A stretch of 64,000 bases of DNA, from NCBI RefSeq assembly GCF_011753055.1, contig NZ_VWWJ01000001.1, positions 1,054,001 through 1,118,000 on the forward strand, given 5' to 3'. Origin of the DNA: Burkholderia sp. Ax-1719 (lineage in GTDB: Bacteria; Pseudomonadota; Gammaproteobacteria; Burkholderiales; Burkholderiaceae). The notes under the pieces were generated by a model. It had not been told where the DNA came from. It worked only from the letters and a program-made list of their open reading frames with translations, and ran no database searches. The position numbers were made by a program, and so were the translations under genes. Positions 26,842 to 35,853 of this stretch are shown here, one piece after another (positions within the stretch are counted from its first letter, which is position 1; each line of letters opens with the position of its first letter).

Positions 26842-27353
26842 GACAGACTCCTTACGCTGGCGCGACCCAGCATGCGGCCACCCGACGAATACGACTTATC
26901 GTCGGCAAAGTAGCCATTGACCTGCGGTTCTTCGCCAGAAGCTCGCTGCAAAGGCAGTTGCCCTTCAACAGTCGTACGCTGGTCCGACGACAAAGCCCAC
27001 CAACTATCGCTGTACGTCAGAAAGCTGCCGAACTTTGCTCCGCTGATATCCCTGCCCGGCAAGATGCGCCCCGGATCATCATCCGCGCTCCCGCCAGCAA
27101 GTTCGCTTGCGGTGTACCGAAGCGTCGGCTCAATCCATTTACCATCACGCTTAAAACCATAGATGACGGTTTGCAAATAACCTTGTCGCAAAAGCTCGAC
27201 CACTTCACCCTCGAATTGCGCAATGCGCTCATCGGTGATCTGCCCGTACAGGCGCTGCAAACGCTTGAGGTCCGCTGCTACCTTCGCTGCAAGATGCCTG
27301 GCATGAGTTACCGTGAAGGTCTTTGATTCGGTCGTTGTAAAGCTGGAGCTCAT
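26838..27353 (-). CDS. cap7: Cap7-type HORMA domain protein of CBASS
   Basis: The 171-residue product begins with helices, then VIYGFKRDGKWIEPTLRYTASEL (about 65-87) in strands, and ends in a basic tail with a closure-motif-like run (SGGRMLGRASVRS). Size, charge and position between the cyclase and a TRIP13-like ATPase identify it as the bacterial HORMA protein. Such proteins bind a peptide and activate the CD-NTase. I prefer the ATG at 27353; a TTG at 27362 overlaps the cyclase stop. Only one HORMA gene is present. Confidence 0.82.
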   Translation of the reverse strand: MSSSFTTTESKTFTVTHARHLAAKVAADLKRLQRLYGQITDERIAQFEGEVVELLRQGYLQTVIYGFKRDGKWIEPTLRYTASELAGGSADDDPGRILPGRDISGAKFGSFLTYSDSWWALSSDQRTTVEGQLPLQRASGEEPQVNGYFADDKSYSSGGRMLGRASVRSLS

Positions 27354-27358
27354 GGCGC

Positions 27359-28324
27359 TCAACCTTGAAAAGTTGGACCAAAAACCTTCTGCCAGTACCG
27401 CAGCGTCAGCTCTTTGGTAGGCGCGGTCAGAGCGGCGTCAATAGCATCCCCTGCTTCGAGAGCAGCTTCGACGATCGCATCCGCGTTTTCGTTCGTGTAG
27501 AGCCGAGCCACGTTGTTCTCGGCATTGATGGGGTCGATGATCTGGACGGGGTCATCAAGCTTGGCGACGCTTTTCGCTTTGTAGTGATCTTCGAAGACGA
27601 TGCGTTCGCGCAACCCGGACCGCGCGATATAGGTGAAAAACGCCTGCAATGCCTCTGGGTAGTCGGACATGTCGACACCGTCGTCGCAAAGCTTCGCCAT
27701 GACCATCTCGATCATGAACGACTTGAAGCGAAACTCTTCATCCTCCTGCTTCATTCTGCGAGCCCAGAATTTCAGCAGGCGCACGACCTGCGCAAAATGA
27801 GTTGGCTGTGCCTCCTTGCGTTTCTTTGCGAATTCAAGGTGAAGCGGGATACTGGTCTCCAGAAAGGAGCCATCATCCTGGCTAATCAAGTCGCCTCGCC
27901 AATCGGGCAGACCCGCGTACAGGATCGGGACAATATCCACGTCCAGCCCAGTCCCACGGAACGAAACCGTTACCGAGTAGGTCTGAGGCTGAACTTGATC
28001 TGGCTTGAAGTTCGGGAATGCCTTGCGCAGGCGTTCGGCGAGGTAGTCGAGCAACGCCTGTATATCGTGAGGCGCATCCGACCCGCTGACGTACACGGCC
28101 ATATCGATATCATTGAGCGAACGCAGCGCAGTACCTTTGGCAAGACTGCCCGATAGCTGGATGCGCTTTAGGGCAAAGTCAGGATGCTCCGTCAGATAGC
28201 CCTCAAGCTTTTCGCGCAGACGTCGTGCTTGCGCGCGATATTCCGATGCCTTCTCCTTCGGCAAGTTGACTTTGTCTTCAGCGAACCGGACGAGATCGCC
28301 ATGATCGATATGAATTCTTGACAT
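27359..28324 (-). CDS. CBASS CD-NTase (clade C/D-like cyclic oligonucleotide synthase)
   Basis: The ATG at 28324 has GAAGGA close upstream, so it is chosen over a reading that starts 27 codons earlier. The polymerase-beta-like site is plain: GS at 59-60 in SGSLAKGT, Asp72 and Asp74 in NDIDMAVYV, and a third Asp in LDVDIVP (about 137-142). The enzyme joins nucleotides into a cyclic signal on phage infection. Pairing with a single HORMA, a TRIP13-like ATPase and a Cap4 effector matches known CdnC/CdnD loci that make cyclic trinucleotides. The clade is inferred from context, and the product is not determined. Confidence 0.9.
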   Translation of the reverse strand: MSRIHIDHGDLVRFAEDKVNLPKEKASEYRAQARRLREKLEGYLTEHPDFALKRIQLSGSLAKGTALRSLNDIDMAVYVSGSDAPHDIQALLDYLAERLRKAFPNFKPDQVQPQTYSVTVSFRGTGLDVDIVPILYAGLPDWRGDLISQDDGSFLETSIPLHLEFAKKRKEAQPTHFAQVVRLLKFWARRMKQEDEEFRFKSFMIEMVMAKLCDDGVDMSDYPEALQAFFTYIARSGLRERIVFEDHYKAKSVAKLDDPVQIIDPINAENNVARLYTNENADAIVEAALEAGDAIDAALTAPTKELTLRYWQKVFGPTFQG

Positions 28325-28589
28325 ATTCCTTCGTATCTCAACTTTTGGGAGGGAGCGGATCGTTGCCGAAACTGCCTTTCGCGCGAACCGGACCGTTGCG
28401 GCCATAAACTACAAGCTCCGCCTCTCGTTCTTAGCTATCGATCGTGCAATCTCGATGGCCTTTTGCTGCTTAGGTTGCGCCGTCGTAGCATGGCTGTTAC
28501 CGGACCTTTCATTGCCCACCCATCCTTACGCGGAGCCAAGGGAGACTCGCTTGCCAATTGCACTCTTCACGGATAACGCGTAGCCTTAC

Positions 28590-28627
28590 TATACGCATAC
28601 TTTTTATACGCGTCTAGTTTTTATACG
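28590..28627. promoter_or_regulatory. TATACG box cluster between capW and the CBASS genes
   Basis: Three TATACG copies lie at 28590, 28605 and 28622. The last two extend to a 10-base exact repeat, TTTTTATACG (28601-28610 and 28618-28627), 17 bases apart. They sit 18 bases before capW and about 270 bases from the cyclase start. They fit an operator for the WYL repressor CapW and overlap possible -10 elements. Confidence 0.5.
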
Positions 28628-28644
28628 TACCACGGGATTTTCAC

Positions 28645-29556
28645 ATGACGCAGCACCCAGAAATTGGGGACGCAACGCCTTTGCCGAGCGGGAAAGGTGG
28701 GGCACGTTGGGGCCAGGAGCGCAGGCTCGAATTTATTGACTACCGTCTGCGGTGGGATGGGCAGCTCAATCGCAGCGACCTGACATCGTTCTTCGGCATA
28801 TCTGTGCCGCAAGCGTCGCTGGACTTGTCCGAATACATAAGGCGGGCCCCCGGGAATCTTGAATATGATGCGAGGGCGAAGCTCTATCGAGCAGCTACCG
28901 CTTTCGAACCATTGTGTGCGACAACTACCCTAGATCGTTACCTCGACGATTTAGTGCGCGTTGCAGTGAGCGACGAAATCCCATACGGCAGTTTCCTTGG
29001 TTGGCACCCTTGTGCAGCCGTAGTACCTCGTCCATGGCGAAAGTTAAACGCCGACACAGTAATCGCTGTGCTGGGAGCTATTCGGGAGACACGTACAGTA
29101 CTGGTGCGATATCAGTCCTTCACGGAAGCAGAGCCCCAGATTCGTGAGCTAACGCCGCACGCCTTAGTCAGCAATGGCTTCCGATGGCACATCCGGGCGT
29201 ACTGCCATCGACGCAACGAATTTAGAGACTTTCTGTTCTCCCGCATTCTCGAAATACAACCGGGGAGAGACGACAAGGACAGAAGTCAGAACGACGAGGC
29301 GTGGCACAAACAAGTCCGCTTGGTTCTTACCTCTCATCCGGATCTTGACGCCGGGCAACGCTCAGTCATTGAGTCGGACTACGGCATGATTGACGGAACC
29401 TGTGAACTCGAGTGCCGTCAAGCACTCATCTTCTATGCCCTCCAGCAACTAGATTTGCTTGATGAAGTGTCCAGCAAGACTCCAGAAGCACAACAGGTCA
29501 TCCTTAAGAATCGAGCCGAAATATCTGCCTGGTTGCCGAGGAAGAAGCAGAGATAG
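28645..29556 (+). CDS. capW: CapW, WYL-domain transcriptional repressor of CBASS
   Basis: The 303-residue protein has an N-terminal winged helix (about 28-65, RLEFIDYRLRWDGQLNRSDL then SVPQASLDLSEYI), a WYL domain (about 135-215, with VRYQSF and TPHALVSNGFRWHIRAYC), and a WCX-like C-terminal domain. This is the CapW/BrxR architecture. These proteins repress CBASS or BREX genes until a DNA-damage or infection signal arrives. It is divergent from the cyclase and preceded by repeated TATACG boxes. The ribosome site is poor, so expression is probably low. Confidence 0.88.
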   Translation: MTQHPEIGDATPLPSGKGGARWGQERRLEFIDYRLRWDGQLNRSDLTSFFGISVPQASLDLSEYIRRAPGNLEYDARAKLYRAATAFEPLCATTTLDRYLDDLVRVAVSDEIPYGSFLGWHPCAAVVPRPWRKLNADTVIAVLGAIRETRTVLVRYQSFTEAEPQIRELTPHALVSNGFRWHIRAYCHRRNEFRDFLFSRILEIQPGRDDKDRSQNDEAWHKQVRLVLTSHPDLDAGQRSVIESDYGMIDGTCELECRQALIFYALQQLDLLDEVSSKTPEAQQVILKNRAEISAWLPRKKQR

Positions 29557-30288
29557 CCGTATTACACATCGATAGCCTTATCGAACGACACGTCCGCGAC
29601 ATATGGCATAGTCCGAAATAGACTCTACTCTGTGTAGAACTGTATCGAGCGCCTGCTTCGCGGTCCGTGTGATCGCGAAAGCAAGCATTCGAGTCGTTAA
29701 TGAGAATGAAGCGGCACTCTTCAAATAGCGCCGTCAGAACACTTCATCACGTACTGCGACGTGCCGATAGCTTCTAGTTGGGCACTTGATCCCCGGCAGC
29801 GGCCCACTCCTGCAATTGCATTGTGAATACGCAGAGTGCACAGTAGGCGGCCCATCGGGGACAACAAGCTCGGCTGATTGCCTCTTCAAGGGCGGTTACA
29901 CTGAGGCGCGACGTTTCCAGGTCCTGCTGAGCCCGCCCGGTGCGCCGGACATCATCAACTCAATTGCGCAAACTTTGCCGTCAAGCACCGGCCGGTCCAA
30001 CTGTGATGTTCGATTTCTTTAAAGCCAGAATTAATTAAACCCTAAAATAGACGATATATACCATATCAAAAATAGTTGAAATCAATGTTATCAAATAATT
30101 CATAAATAAATTTGCAAACTTCGTTGGATTCATAAAAAACGACAACTTCTGCTACCTGCCACACATACTGAATTTATATTTATATTGAGAAAAATCGTAA
30201 CTCTCCTAGCCTTATCGGGTGCTCAACGCTCATATCCGTGGCGATAAGCACAAACCGGAACGTTACATAACCAAATGGAGAGGGCTAT
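29557..30288. other. Intergenic stretch, AT-rich at its right end
   Basis: No convincing gene was found over 730 bases. From about 30015 to 30200 the DNA becomes clearly AT-rich, unlike its flanks, and probably carries the promoter of the small peptide gene at 30289. The AT-rich block could be a target for the H-NS proteins in this window. Confidence 0.5.
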
Positions 30289-30561
30289 ATGAGTGACGAT
30301 CTTTCTATCGTGATAACCGAAGATCAAATCGATGCTCTTACTGAGCAAATCAAAAAAAGTGTTGGCGATACGCACTTACTTGCCGGAGGACCAAGCGAGA
30401 AATTCTGCGAGGTCTGGCCCGTCGCTAGTGAAGGACTAACTGCGCTTAAAGGAATCCTGGGCGTGATTCCCGGCGTAAGTGCCTTCGCGGCTGTAGCCAT
30501 CGGCATTGTGCTTGCGGCCGGAAACGCTGCATCGAACGCGGTCTGCAAGAAAGGAAGTTGA
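30289..30561 (+). CDS. Small peptide with double-glycine-like leader and hydrophobic core
   Basis: The 90-residue product has GGAGAGG close before the ATG, so it is well translated. Residues 1-34 are charged (SDDLSIVITEDQIDALTEQI) and end in LLAGG, like the leaders that ABC peptidase-exporters remove after Gly-Gly. The remaining 56 residues have two Cys (near the start and near the end) and a Gly/Ala/Val-rich hydrophobic helix (about 55-84). This is the build of a class II microcin or bacteriocin. A holin-like role with the enzyme gene downstream is an alternative. No exporter gene is seen nearby. Confidence 0.6.
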   Translation: MSDDLSIVITEDQIDALTEQIKKSVGDTHLLAGGPSEKFCEVWPVASEGLTALKGILGVIPGVSAFAAVAIGIVLAAGNAASNAVCKKGS

Positions 30562-30755
30562 CGCGATTGCAGACGACGGGGGCATTGATGTGCAACGTGC
30601 CTGTAACTATGCCGGAGCCAGAATTCAGAGAAAGCACTCGACGCCCCTCACTTTGAGGGAGAAACCCACATCAAGCACTGCAATTGTGCATGCCTATCAG
30701 ATAGGCACAGGCGGGCCGTCCGCAAACACCAAGACGACATCGAATGGAGATTCAC

Positions 30756-31391
30756 ATGCCTAGAATTATCGGAACGATGACTGGTCAAGGATTTACAAGC
30801 ACAATCTACGAAGAAGAAGACGGCCGCGTTCACTACCTGGCAGATGCAGACATTGATGCAGACGGCGCGAATGGTCAAGCGGGTAGCAAAGCTGCATACA
30901 ATGACACAGATACTGGCTCTGAGTTTCTGGCAAATGGTGGCATGAGTATCGTCGCCGGCAAAGTTGTATGTGTCCATTCGTGGGCGCGAAGCATTGTTTT
31001 ACTGGATACGAACAACGAGCCAAAGATCTTCCCCGACGGAATCATCGCATCGACGACCTGGTATCGGAATCGTGAGCTTTCCGCATCCGATCCCAACTCA
31101 TATGTCGATGCGCAGACGGTTCCGTATATCGTCGTCCCTCCGCTCATAGTCACATCGACACGGGGTGTTGTACGAGGCTGCCTTGCTCGCGTTACATGGA
31201 ATGGGCAGGTCGTGGACTGTGTAGTCGCTGACCTCGGCCCGACGAACAAGATTGGCGAGTTAAGTATTGCTGCTGCAGACGCCCTCGGAATTCCGAGCAG
31301 CCCCAGAAATGGCGGCAGAAACCAGCCGGATGTCCTATATGAGCTATGGCCGGGAGTCGCCGCGCCTGGCTACGAATTGCAGCCAGCTTGA
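30756..31391 (+). CDS. GH75 chitosanase-like glycoside hydrolase without signal peptide
   Basis: The ATG at 30756 has GGAG six bases upstream and is preferred over 30744. The pattern DADIDADGANG near residue 30, then DAQTVPYIVVPP, and VVADLGPTNKIGELSIAAADALGI near 160-183 matches GH75 chitosanases, whose catalytic Asp and Glu lie in the D-x-GP...GE segment. Such enzymes cut chitosan or similar amino-sugar polymers. No signal peptide is present, so export must use another route (contact-dependent secretion, lysis) or the target is internal. It follows the small peptide gene by 194 bases on the same strand. Confidence 0.75.
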   Translation: MPRIIGTMTGQGFTSTIYEEEDGRVHYLADADIDADGANGQAGSKAAYNDTDTGSEFLANGGMSIVAGKVVCVHSWARSIVLLDTNNEPKIFPDGIIASTTWYRNRELSASDPNSYVDAQTVPYIVVPPLIVTSTRGVVRGCLARVTWNGQVVDCVVADLGPTNKIGELSIAAADALGIPSSPRNGGRNQPDVLYELWPGVAAPGYELQPA

Positions 31392-31970
31392 GGCCCTTTC
31401 TTAGCTCACGTTAAGGCTGTGGAATGAGACGTGAGAAGGCCGGGGTTTCCATTGCAAGACGGCGAGATCCTGCAATGGAAACATGGACTTACGCATTGAA
31501 GTCGTGATCAAGATAAGCAGCACAATGTGGAGTTCCGTTGCTCATCGTGTCGAGAGCGACAAGCCGTGGCGAGTTTCAGAATCTAAAGTTAAGAAGCCAG
31601 CATCAGTGCTGTGCCTGGGTTTGCGGATCTCGAACGTCGAGGCGCCAGTGCCCTCGCTTGCGCACGAATGCGAAGGCTGGATTGTCGGCCACAGAGCAAA
31701 CGGCATCTCTTGACGATCCCGCACGGTCAGCTTCTCCGTGCCATCCGGCGAACAAAGATAGTTGCTGCCTCCGATTGAACGTACATAAAGCAACGAACTC
31801 GCGTGCGGTATTGAAAGGCGGTGCTCAGAGGGAGGTTTGGAGAAATCGCTACAGGCCCCCGCTAGCCACGACCGATCCATGTCACGCCGGTCTTCGGGGC
31901 GGGGTACTTCGCCACAGATTAGTCGCACCGACACGTAACAGCGGCACCATTATGCGATTGACTTCAGACC
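31392..31970. other. Intergenic stretch without supported gene
   Basis: Short open frames exist on both strands, but none has a ribosome site or recognisable content. A GCAAGACGGCGAGATCCTGC-like region near 31450 can fold weakly. Nothing else stands out. Confidence 0.4.
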
Positions 31971-32510
31971 TTAACAGGTCGGATCCTCGTCCGGATCCGG
32001 GTGGCAAGCGTTTCGATAAGTCTCGTCGATCATACGAACAAACGCTTCCCTGCCGCCCTCGAGAGCTCTGGCACTTTCCTCATCACGAGGTACAGGCAAA
32101 ACGGCACCACTCGGACTCATGTGATATCCCAAGTCGACAAAGACGTCGTCTGGTGCTCTCTTTGCGCCGATCCAGTAACCGATTGAGACTGAATCCGCCA
32201 CGCCGGTGTCCCCGTTGTAGCCGACATCGAAGCTAGCAGCCTTGAACTTGGTTGGTCGCATTTTTTGTGCATATGCAAGCACATCTGCTACCGTAGAACC
32301 ATCTTTTGTGCGGTGAAGCTTGACTGTCTTGATCCAGCTAGATTCAACAGCCGCAGGCAATACTTTAAGTTTTGGAGCCGCTGATACCGTGCCAAGGCTT
32401 GCGAATGCCGCACACAAGGATACTGCCACCATCACACTGAAATGTGCGCGGTTCGGTACGACTCCCCTATTCGCCTTTTTCGCGATCTTTTCCTCTTTGC
32501 TCGAATGCAA
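31971..32510 (-). CDS. Secreted hypothetical protein
   Basis: I place the start at a TTG at 32510, because AAAGGAG lies seven bases before it and because it gives a proper signal peptide: a Lys/Arg-rich front, a hydrophobic run (FSVMVAVSLCAAFASL) and an Ala-type cleavage site (TVSA). The mature protein of about 135 residues is unassigned; it has strands near SFDVGYNGD and VSIGYWIG. It could be a periplasmic partner or immunity protein for the chitosanase-like enzyme that converges on it, but this is only positional. It lies 137 bases after a membrane protein gene on the same strand. Confidence 0.6.
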   Translation of the reverse strand: MHSSKEEKIAKKANRGVVPNRAHFSVMVAVSLCAAFASLGTVSAAPKLKVLPAAVESSWIKTVKLHRTKDGSTVADVLAYAQKMRPTKFKAASFDVGYNGDTGVADSVSIGYWIGAKRAPDDVFVDLGYHMSPSGAVLPVPRDEESARALEGGREAFVRMIDETYRNACHPDPDEDPTC

Positions 32511-32647
32511 AACGCATCTCCTTTTTTGAAGTTGTGAGTGACGCAGGTTCTTGTTCGAAGCTGCCAGATCCGCGCCCAGATCAGGCGGATCTGCATCCTC
32601 ACGAAGCAATTTTTCCCGTCTTAATGAACTACTCAAAAGCCTCCGCT

Positions 32648-33427
32648 CTACTCCTCAGAATTGGCCCCTAAGATCACTCTCCCAGTCGAAACACCCCCGG
32701 CAAGTCCTGCTCCACCACTAGTTATCTTGGTCGATACAGAAATCTCTGAGATCGTCTTGGAGACGTTCCGCGTGTATGCAGAAACTTCACTCCCAGCTCT
32801 TATATGAGCACGTACGGATTGAGGCACCTTCACAGTGCGCGCCGTCGACGTGAACGTTCTCTCAAAGAGATTTCGCAAACCAGATTGAATCGATGCAACT
32901 AGAAGAGCAATCAACGGAATCGAAATCAGCATCGTGGACAGTCTGAAAAGTCCGAATTTCAACGGATCCCCACTGAATCGCATCGCGCATACGAGGCCAA
33001 CCACCGCATAAGCAACGAGAATCGGCAAGCCGATCAGTCCTTGAAGCCCCAGTGCCCTGAAAACGTCGTCCGGGAACAAGAGGACGTACAGGACCACGCT
33101 TGCGAGTGCCATAGGTATAAGCTGGCGAATCGAACTAATAGCAACAGCAATGTTGAATACGAACCAGATTATTACCAATATAGCAAGGATTGGGAATATT
33201 GCAGCGATCGTATCTAGCAGTAGCGAAATGATGATAGATGCCACAACCTCCGCCCAATGACCTTCCGAGATGATGTAGTAAGCCATATACAACGCTGCCA
33301 CTCCGCCAACAACGAAGAAGAACCCGAGCGGATTGCTGTCTGGGTGGGGACACACCCAAACGCGGACTAAGAGCAACGAGGCGAAGATGCAGACGTAGAA
33401 GACAAACTTAAATGCACGAAGCAGCAT
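32648..33427 (-). CDS. Polytopic membrane protein, unknown function
   Basis: The 259-residue product has about six to seven hydrophobic helices in its first 190 residues (for example FVFYVCIFASLLLVRVWV and IIISLLLDTIAAIFPILAIL), followed by a polar tail of 70 residues rich in Ser, Thr and Val. No transporter signature is visible. The gene precedes the secreted protein gene on the same strand. A multi-span protein beside a possible bacteriocin could be an immunity protein, but there is no sequence proof. I use the ATG at 33427; a GTG at 33436 is possible. Confidence 0.6.
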   Translation of the reverse strand: MLLRAFKFVFYVCIFASLLLVRVWVCPHPDSNPLGFFFVVGGVAALYMAYYIISEGHWAEVVASIIISLLLDTIAAIFPILAILVIIWFVFNIAVAISSIRQLIPMALASVVLYVLLFPDDVFRALGLQGLIGLPILVAYAVVGLVCAMRFSGDPLKFGLFRLSTMLISIPLIALLVASIQSGLRNLFERTFTSTARTVKVPQSVRAHIRAGSEVSAYTRNVSKTISEISVSTKITSGGAGLAGGVSTGRVILGANSEE

Positions 33428-33809
33428 ATCCAGCACCTACCCTAGGTTAGTGGTGATACGCGGTTAACGGCATTTAATGCACAACACTTTACACTCGTTG
33501 CGAGTATGCAGAACTCTAAAATCAATGACAAACGTTTGCCAATCCGAAGTTCCGTACAGTCAAAATAGAAGGAAACGCACAACGCCATATTCGGCATAGA
33601 TTTTAGAGAAAACATGTACCATCGCTTGACTCTTTTGCCCCACATTTAATTCAAAACGCATGAATTTACGCAACGAGAACTTCCCGCTCGCAATCTAAAA
33701 GGATGCCGACGCGTCGGCACCGTGCGATTTATTTGCATGGTGGCCACATATTTCAAAGACGCTAAATTGACACCCTCCTGTTATCCATAACACGCTCCTA
33801 ACTCCAATC
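33428..33809. other. Intergenic promoter region, no gene seen
   Basis: These 382 bases separate two divergent genes and are relatively AT-rich. No ORF with a ribosome site or recognisable product was found; promoters for both flanking genes are expected here. Confidence 0.4.
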
Positions 33810-34346
33810 ATGAAAAAACTATATGTTTTGCTCGCAGCTGCTATCTCAACAATTTCGGCATCCAGCTACGCATCCAGCAACGTTAAAACTTCTGCGGAAT
33901 ATCACGGTGCATATCAATGCGCGTCGGATGCAATCGCGCATCACGACGTTGATGCAAAGGACGGCGCGAATGGAATGACGACGTACTGCATTGGCAATTC
34001 ACACGACCCAAGCAGAGTCGAACTGCAAGCGTTTAAAGACGCGATCCGGGATTCACGATCACAAGTAGGCACGCAGACGACAGGACCGATTGCCTGCACA
34101 TTTGCGTACGCGCTCTACGACGCGAACGGCTCTCACGCCGACGGTTTCCTGGAAGGCAGACAGACAATCCACACTCTCAAGGAGGTCGCGTGGGCTATCC
34201 AGGCCCATCAAGTCGCACTGTTCGACCGTAGTAATCGACCGATTCCTTCTGATGTCGCTAGCCATTGGTTTATTTCCAAAAATGGCACCGAGTGGAAAAT
34301 TTCTCCTGAAGCTCGAAAGACGTGTTCCAGGCAGCAACTTGGTTAA
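33810..34346 (+). CDS. Secreted hypothetical protein (178 aa)
   Basis: A signal peptide is clear: MKKLYVLLAAAISTISASSYA, with cleavage near residue 21. The mature part has four Cys residues that could pair and no known motif. It is a single gene. Its small size and secretion are compatible with an effector, inhibitor or adhesin-like role; I cannot choose between these. No Shine-Dalgarno sequence is evident before the ATG. Confidence 0.6.
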   Translation: MKKLYVLLAAAISTISASSYASSNVKTSAEYHGAYQCASDAIAHHDVDAKDGANGMTTYCIGNSHDPSRVELQAFKDAIRDSRSQVGTQTTGPIACTFAYALYDANGSHADGFLEGRQTIHTLKEVAWAIQAHQVALFDRSNRPIPSDVASHWFISKNGTEWKISPEARKTCSRQQLG

Positions 34347-34830
34347 AATCTAAAAATCTTTCTCCCGCACAGCAGTTCCTAGATGGCGCTGCTGCCTCAA
34401 TCGTCGATGGATGCCGAGCAGATGCACTGCGCTCAAGCCTCCCGATGTGCGATTGTGACCAGTTCCTCGTGCTGATGCGCCAAAGAGAAAGGTAAGCCAG
34501 TGTCGCGTGCCATTCATTTGCACATTTTGACATCACAAGCTCGCTGCCCTGCGCGCTTTTACACGACATCAGCCGCAGATACCCGTTCGCGAGCGGCAGC
34601 TATCGGGCTGCTCACCAGCATCCGTCGAATGGAAATCCCATTAACTGTTTTGTGCCAGTGCAGACTCGAGCGCACCTCCTCGCGGCGGCGCAGCGGTTGT
34701 TCGTCGAGCGCGGCTTCGGCGCTACATCGTAAAGGCAGTCTTGCTCTCGCCGAACTGTGGAGAACATCTGCTGGTTCGAAGACCGCACAATATGGATTGA
34801 GTGGAGCACAGGCTCCCGCTGGCAGAGCGC
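34347..34830. other. Intergenic stretch with one possible tiny ORF
   Basis: A 57-codon frame from a GTG at 34322 to a TAA at 34495 reads as plausible protein (…AQQFLDGAAASIVDGC…), but it overlaps the previous gene and has no good ribosome site. Otherwise nothing is seen up to the LysR gene end at 34831. Confidence 0.25.
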
Positions 34831-35739
34831 TCAAGGAAAGTGTCGGGAGCGTGCTTTGCGCGTTGGTCGGAGTGTTTCTATTGCCGTTTCGATAAATGCC
34901 TGCACCGCTGGGCTGACGTGTTTGTTGGTGGGGACAGCTAAACCGACCGATCGGTGAATGGCGGGAGAAAGCGGCCGCTTGACCGCACCGGGACACAACT
35001 CCATCAGTTGATCAGGTACGGATAGCTCGGCGGCAAGTGCACATGCTCCATACTCCACCATCTGAATCATCGTGACCATCTGGCCACAGCGATGCTTAAC
35101 TTGCGGCGTAAGTCCAGCCGCACGGAAGAAACCTTCAAAGAGATTCCTGTTCCCTGCAAGGGACATAACGAATGGAATCGTACAGAGGTCCGCTAACGAA
35201 ACAGTGTTTTGTTTCGCTATGGGATGACTGGCTGGGACCAGGGCATAAAACTGGTCCTCCGCGAGAAGTGTGGTGTCGAAGCGCTCGTCAGGAACGTTCA
35301 AAAAGCCGATGTCCACCCGACGTTCAAGTATCCACTGTGCAACTTCGTCGTCCGTCCCCTCCTCAATCACCAGATCGATTCGCGGATAAGCGGCAGAAAA
35401 TCGTTCCAAGACTTTTGGCAAAAGCACTAGAGATGACGTCACGCCAAAGGAGCCAATGCGCAGCGCACCTTCGTTTAGCCCTTTGATAGCCGATAGCTCC
35501 TGCTTTATTGCTTCCTCGACACCCAGAAGCTCGCGCACTCTAAGAAGGAGATGCCTGCCTGCTGCGGTGACTTCAACGAACGGCGCCCCTCGATTCAATA
35601 ACGAGAGTCCCCACTCGCTTTCCAGTTGCTTAATCGCGTGGGAGACCGCTGACTGCGTGATGCCAAGTTTCTGCGAGGCTGCCGTGAAACTACCCACCTC
35701 TGCAACCAATGCAAAAATCTGTAGTTGCGTAAAAGTCAT
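34831..35739 (-). CDS. LysR-family transcriptional regulator
   Basis: The 302-residue protein starts MTFTQLQIFALVAEVGSFTAAS with a typical LysR winged helix (about 1-60, including QSAVSHAIKQLE) and continues with a periplasmic-binding-protein-like effector domain. The start at 35739 matches the family; the frame extends upstream without support. It is divergent from the EamA exporter gene with 114 bases between starts, so it most likely controls that gene and itself from the shared region. The inducer is unknown. Confidence 0.92.
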   Translation of the reverse strand: MTFTQLQIFALVAEVGSFTAASQKLGITQSAVSHAIKQLESEWGLSLLNRGAPFVEVTAAGRHLLLRVRELLGVEEAIKQELSAIKGLNEGALRIGSFGVTSSLVLLPKVLERFSAAYPRIDLVIEEGTDDEVAQWILERRVDIGFLNVPDERFDTTLLAEDQFYALVPASHPIAKQNTVSLADLCTIPFVMSLAGNRNLFEGFFRAAGLTPQVKHRCGQMVTMIQMVEYGACALAAELSVPDQLMELCPGAVKRPLSPAIHRSVGLAVPTNKHVSPAVQAFIETAIETLRPTRKARSRHFP

Positions 35740-35853
35740 TGGGTCCGCCCTGGCATGAGTAATCACTCATTTGTCTATGATGGCAAATTACAAATACCAT
35801 ATTCCCTTCCAGGGCACAACTGCCCGCTTCACGATGCCTCACGGAGTTCATAT

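Noticed and set aside
28590..28627. CRISPR-like short repeats
   Set aside because: The repeats are only 6-10 bases and sit in a promoter; they are better explained as operator boxes.
31483..31713. Plus-strand ORF of 76 aa
   Set aside because: No ribosome site and no similarity; an overlapping minus frame is equally long.
34322..34495. 57-codon GTG ORF
   Set aside because: Plausible composition but it overlaps the previous gene and has no ribosome site; not enough support for a gene.
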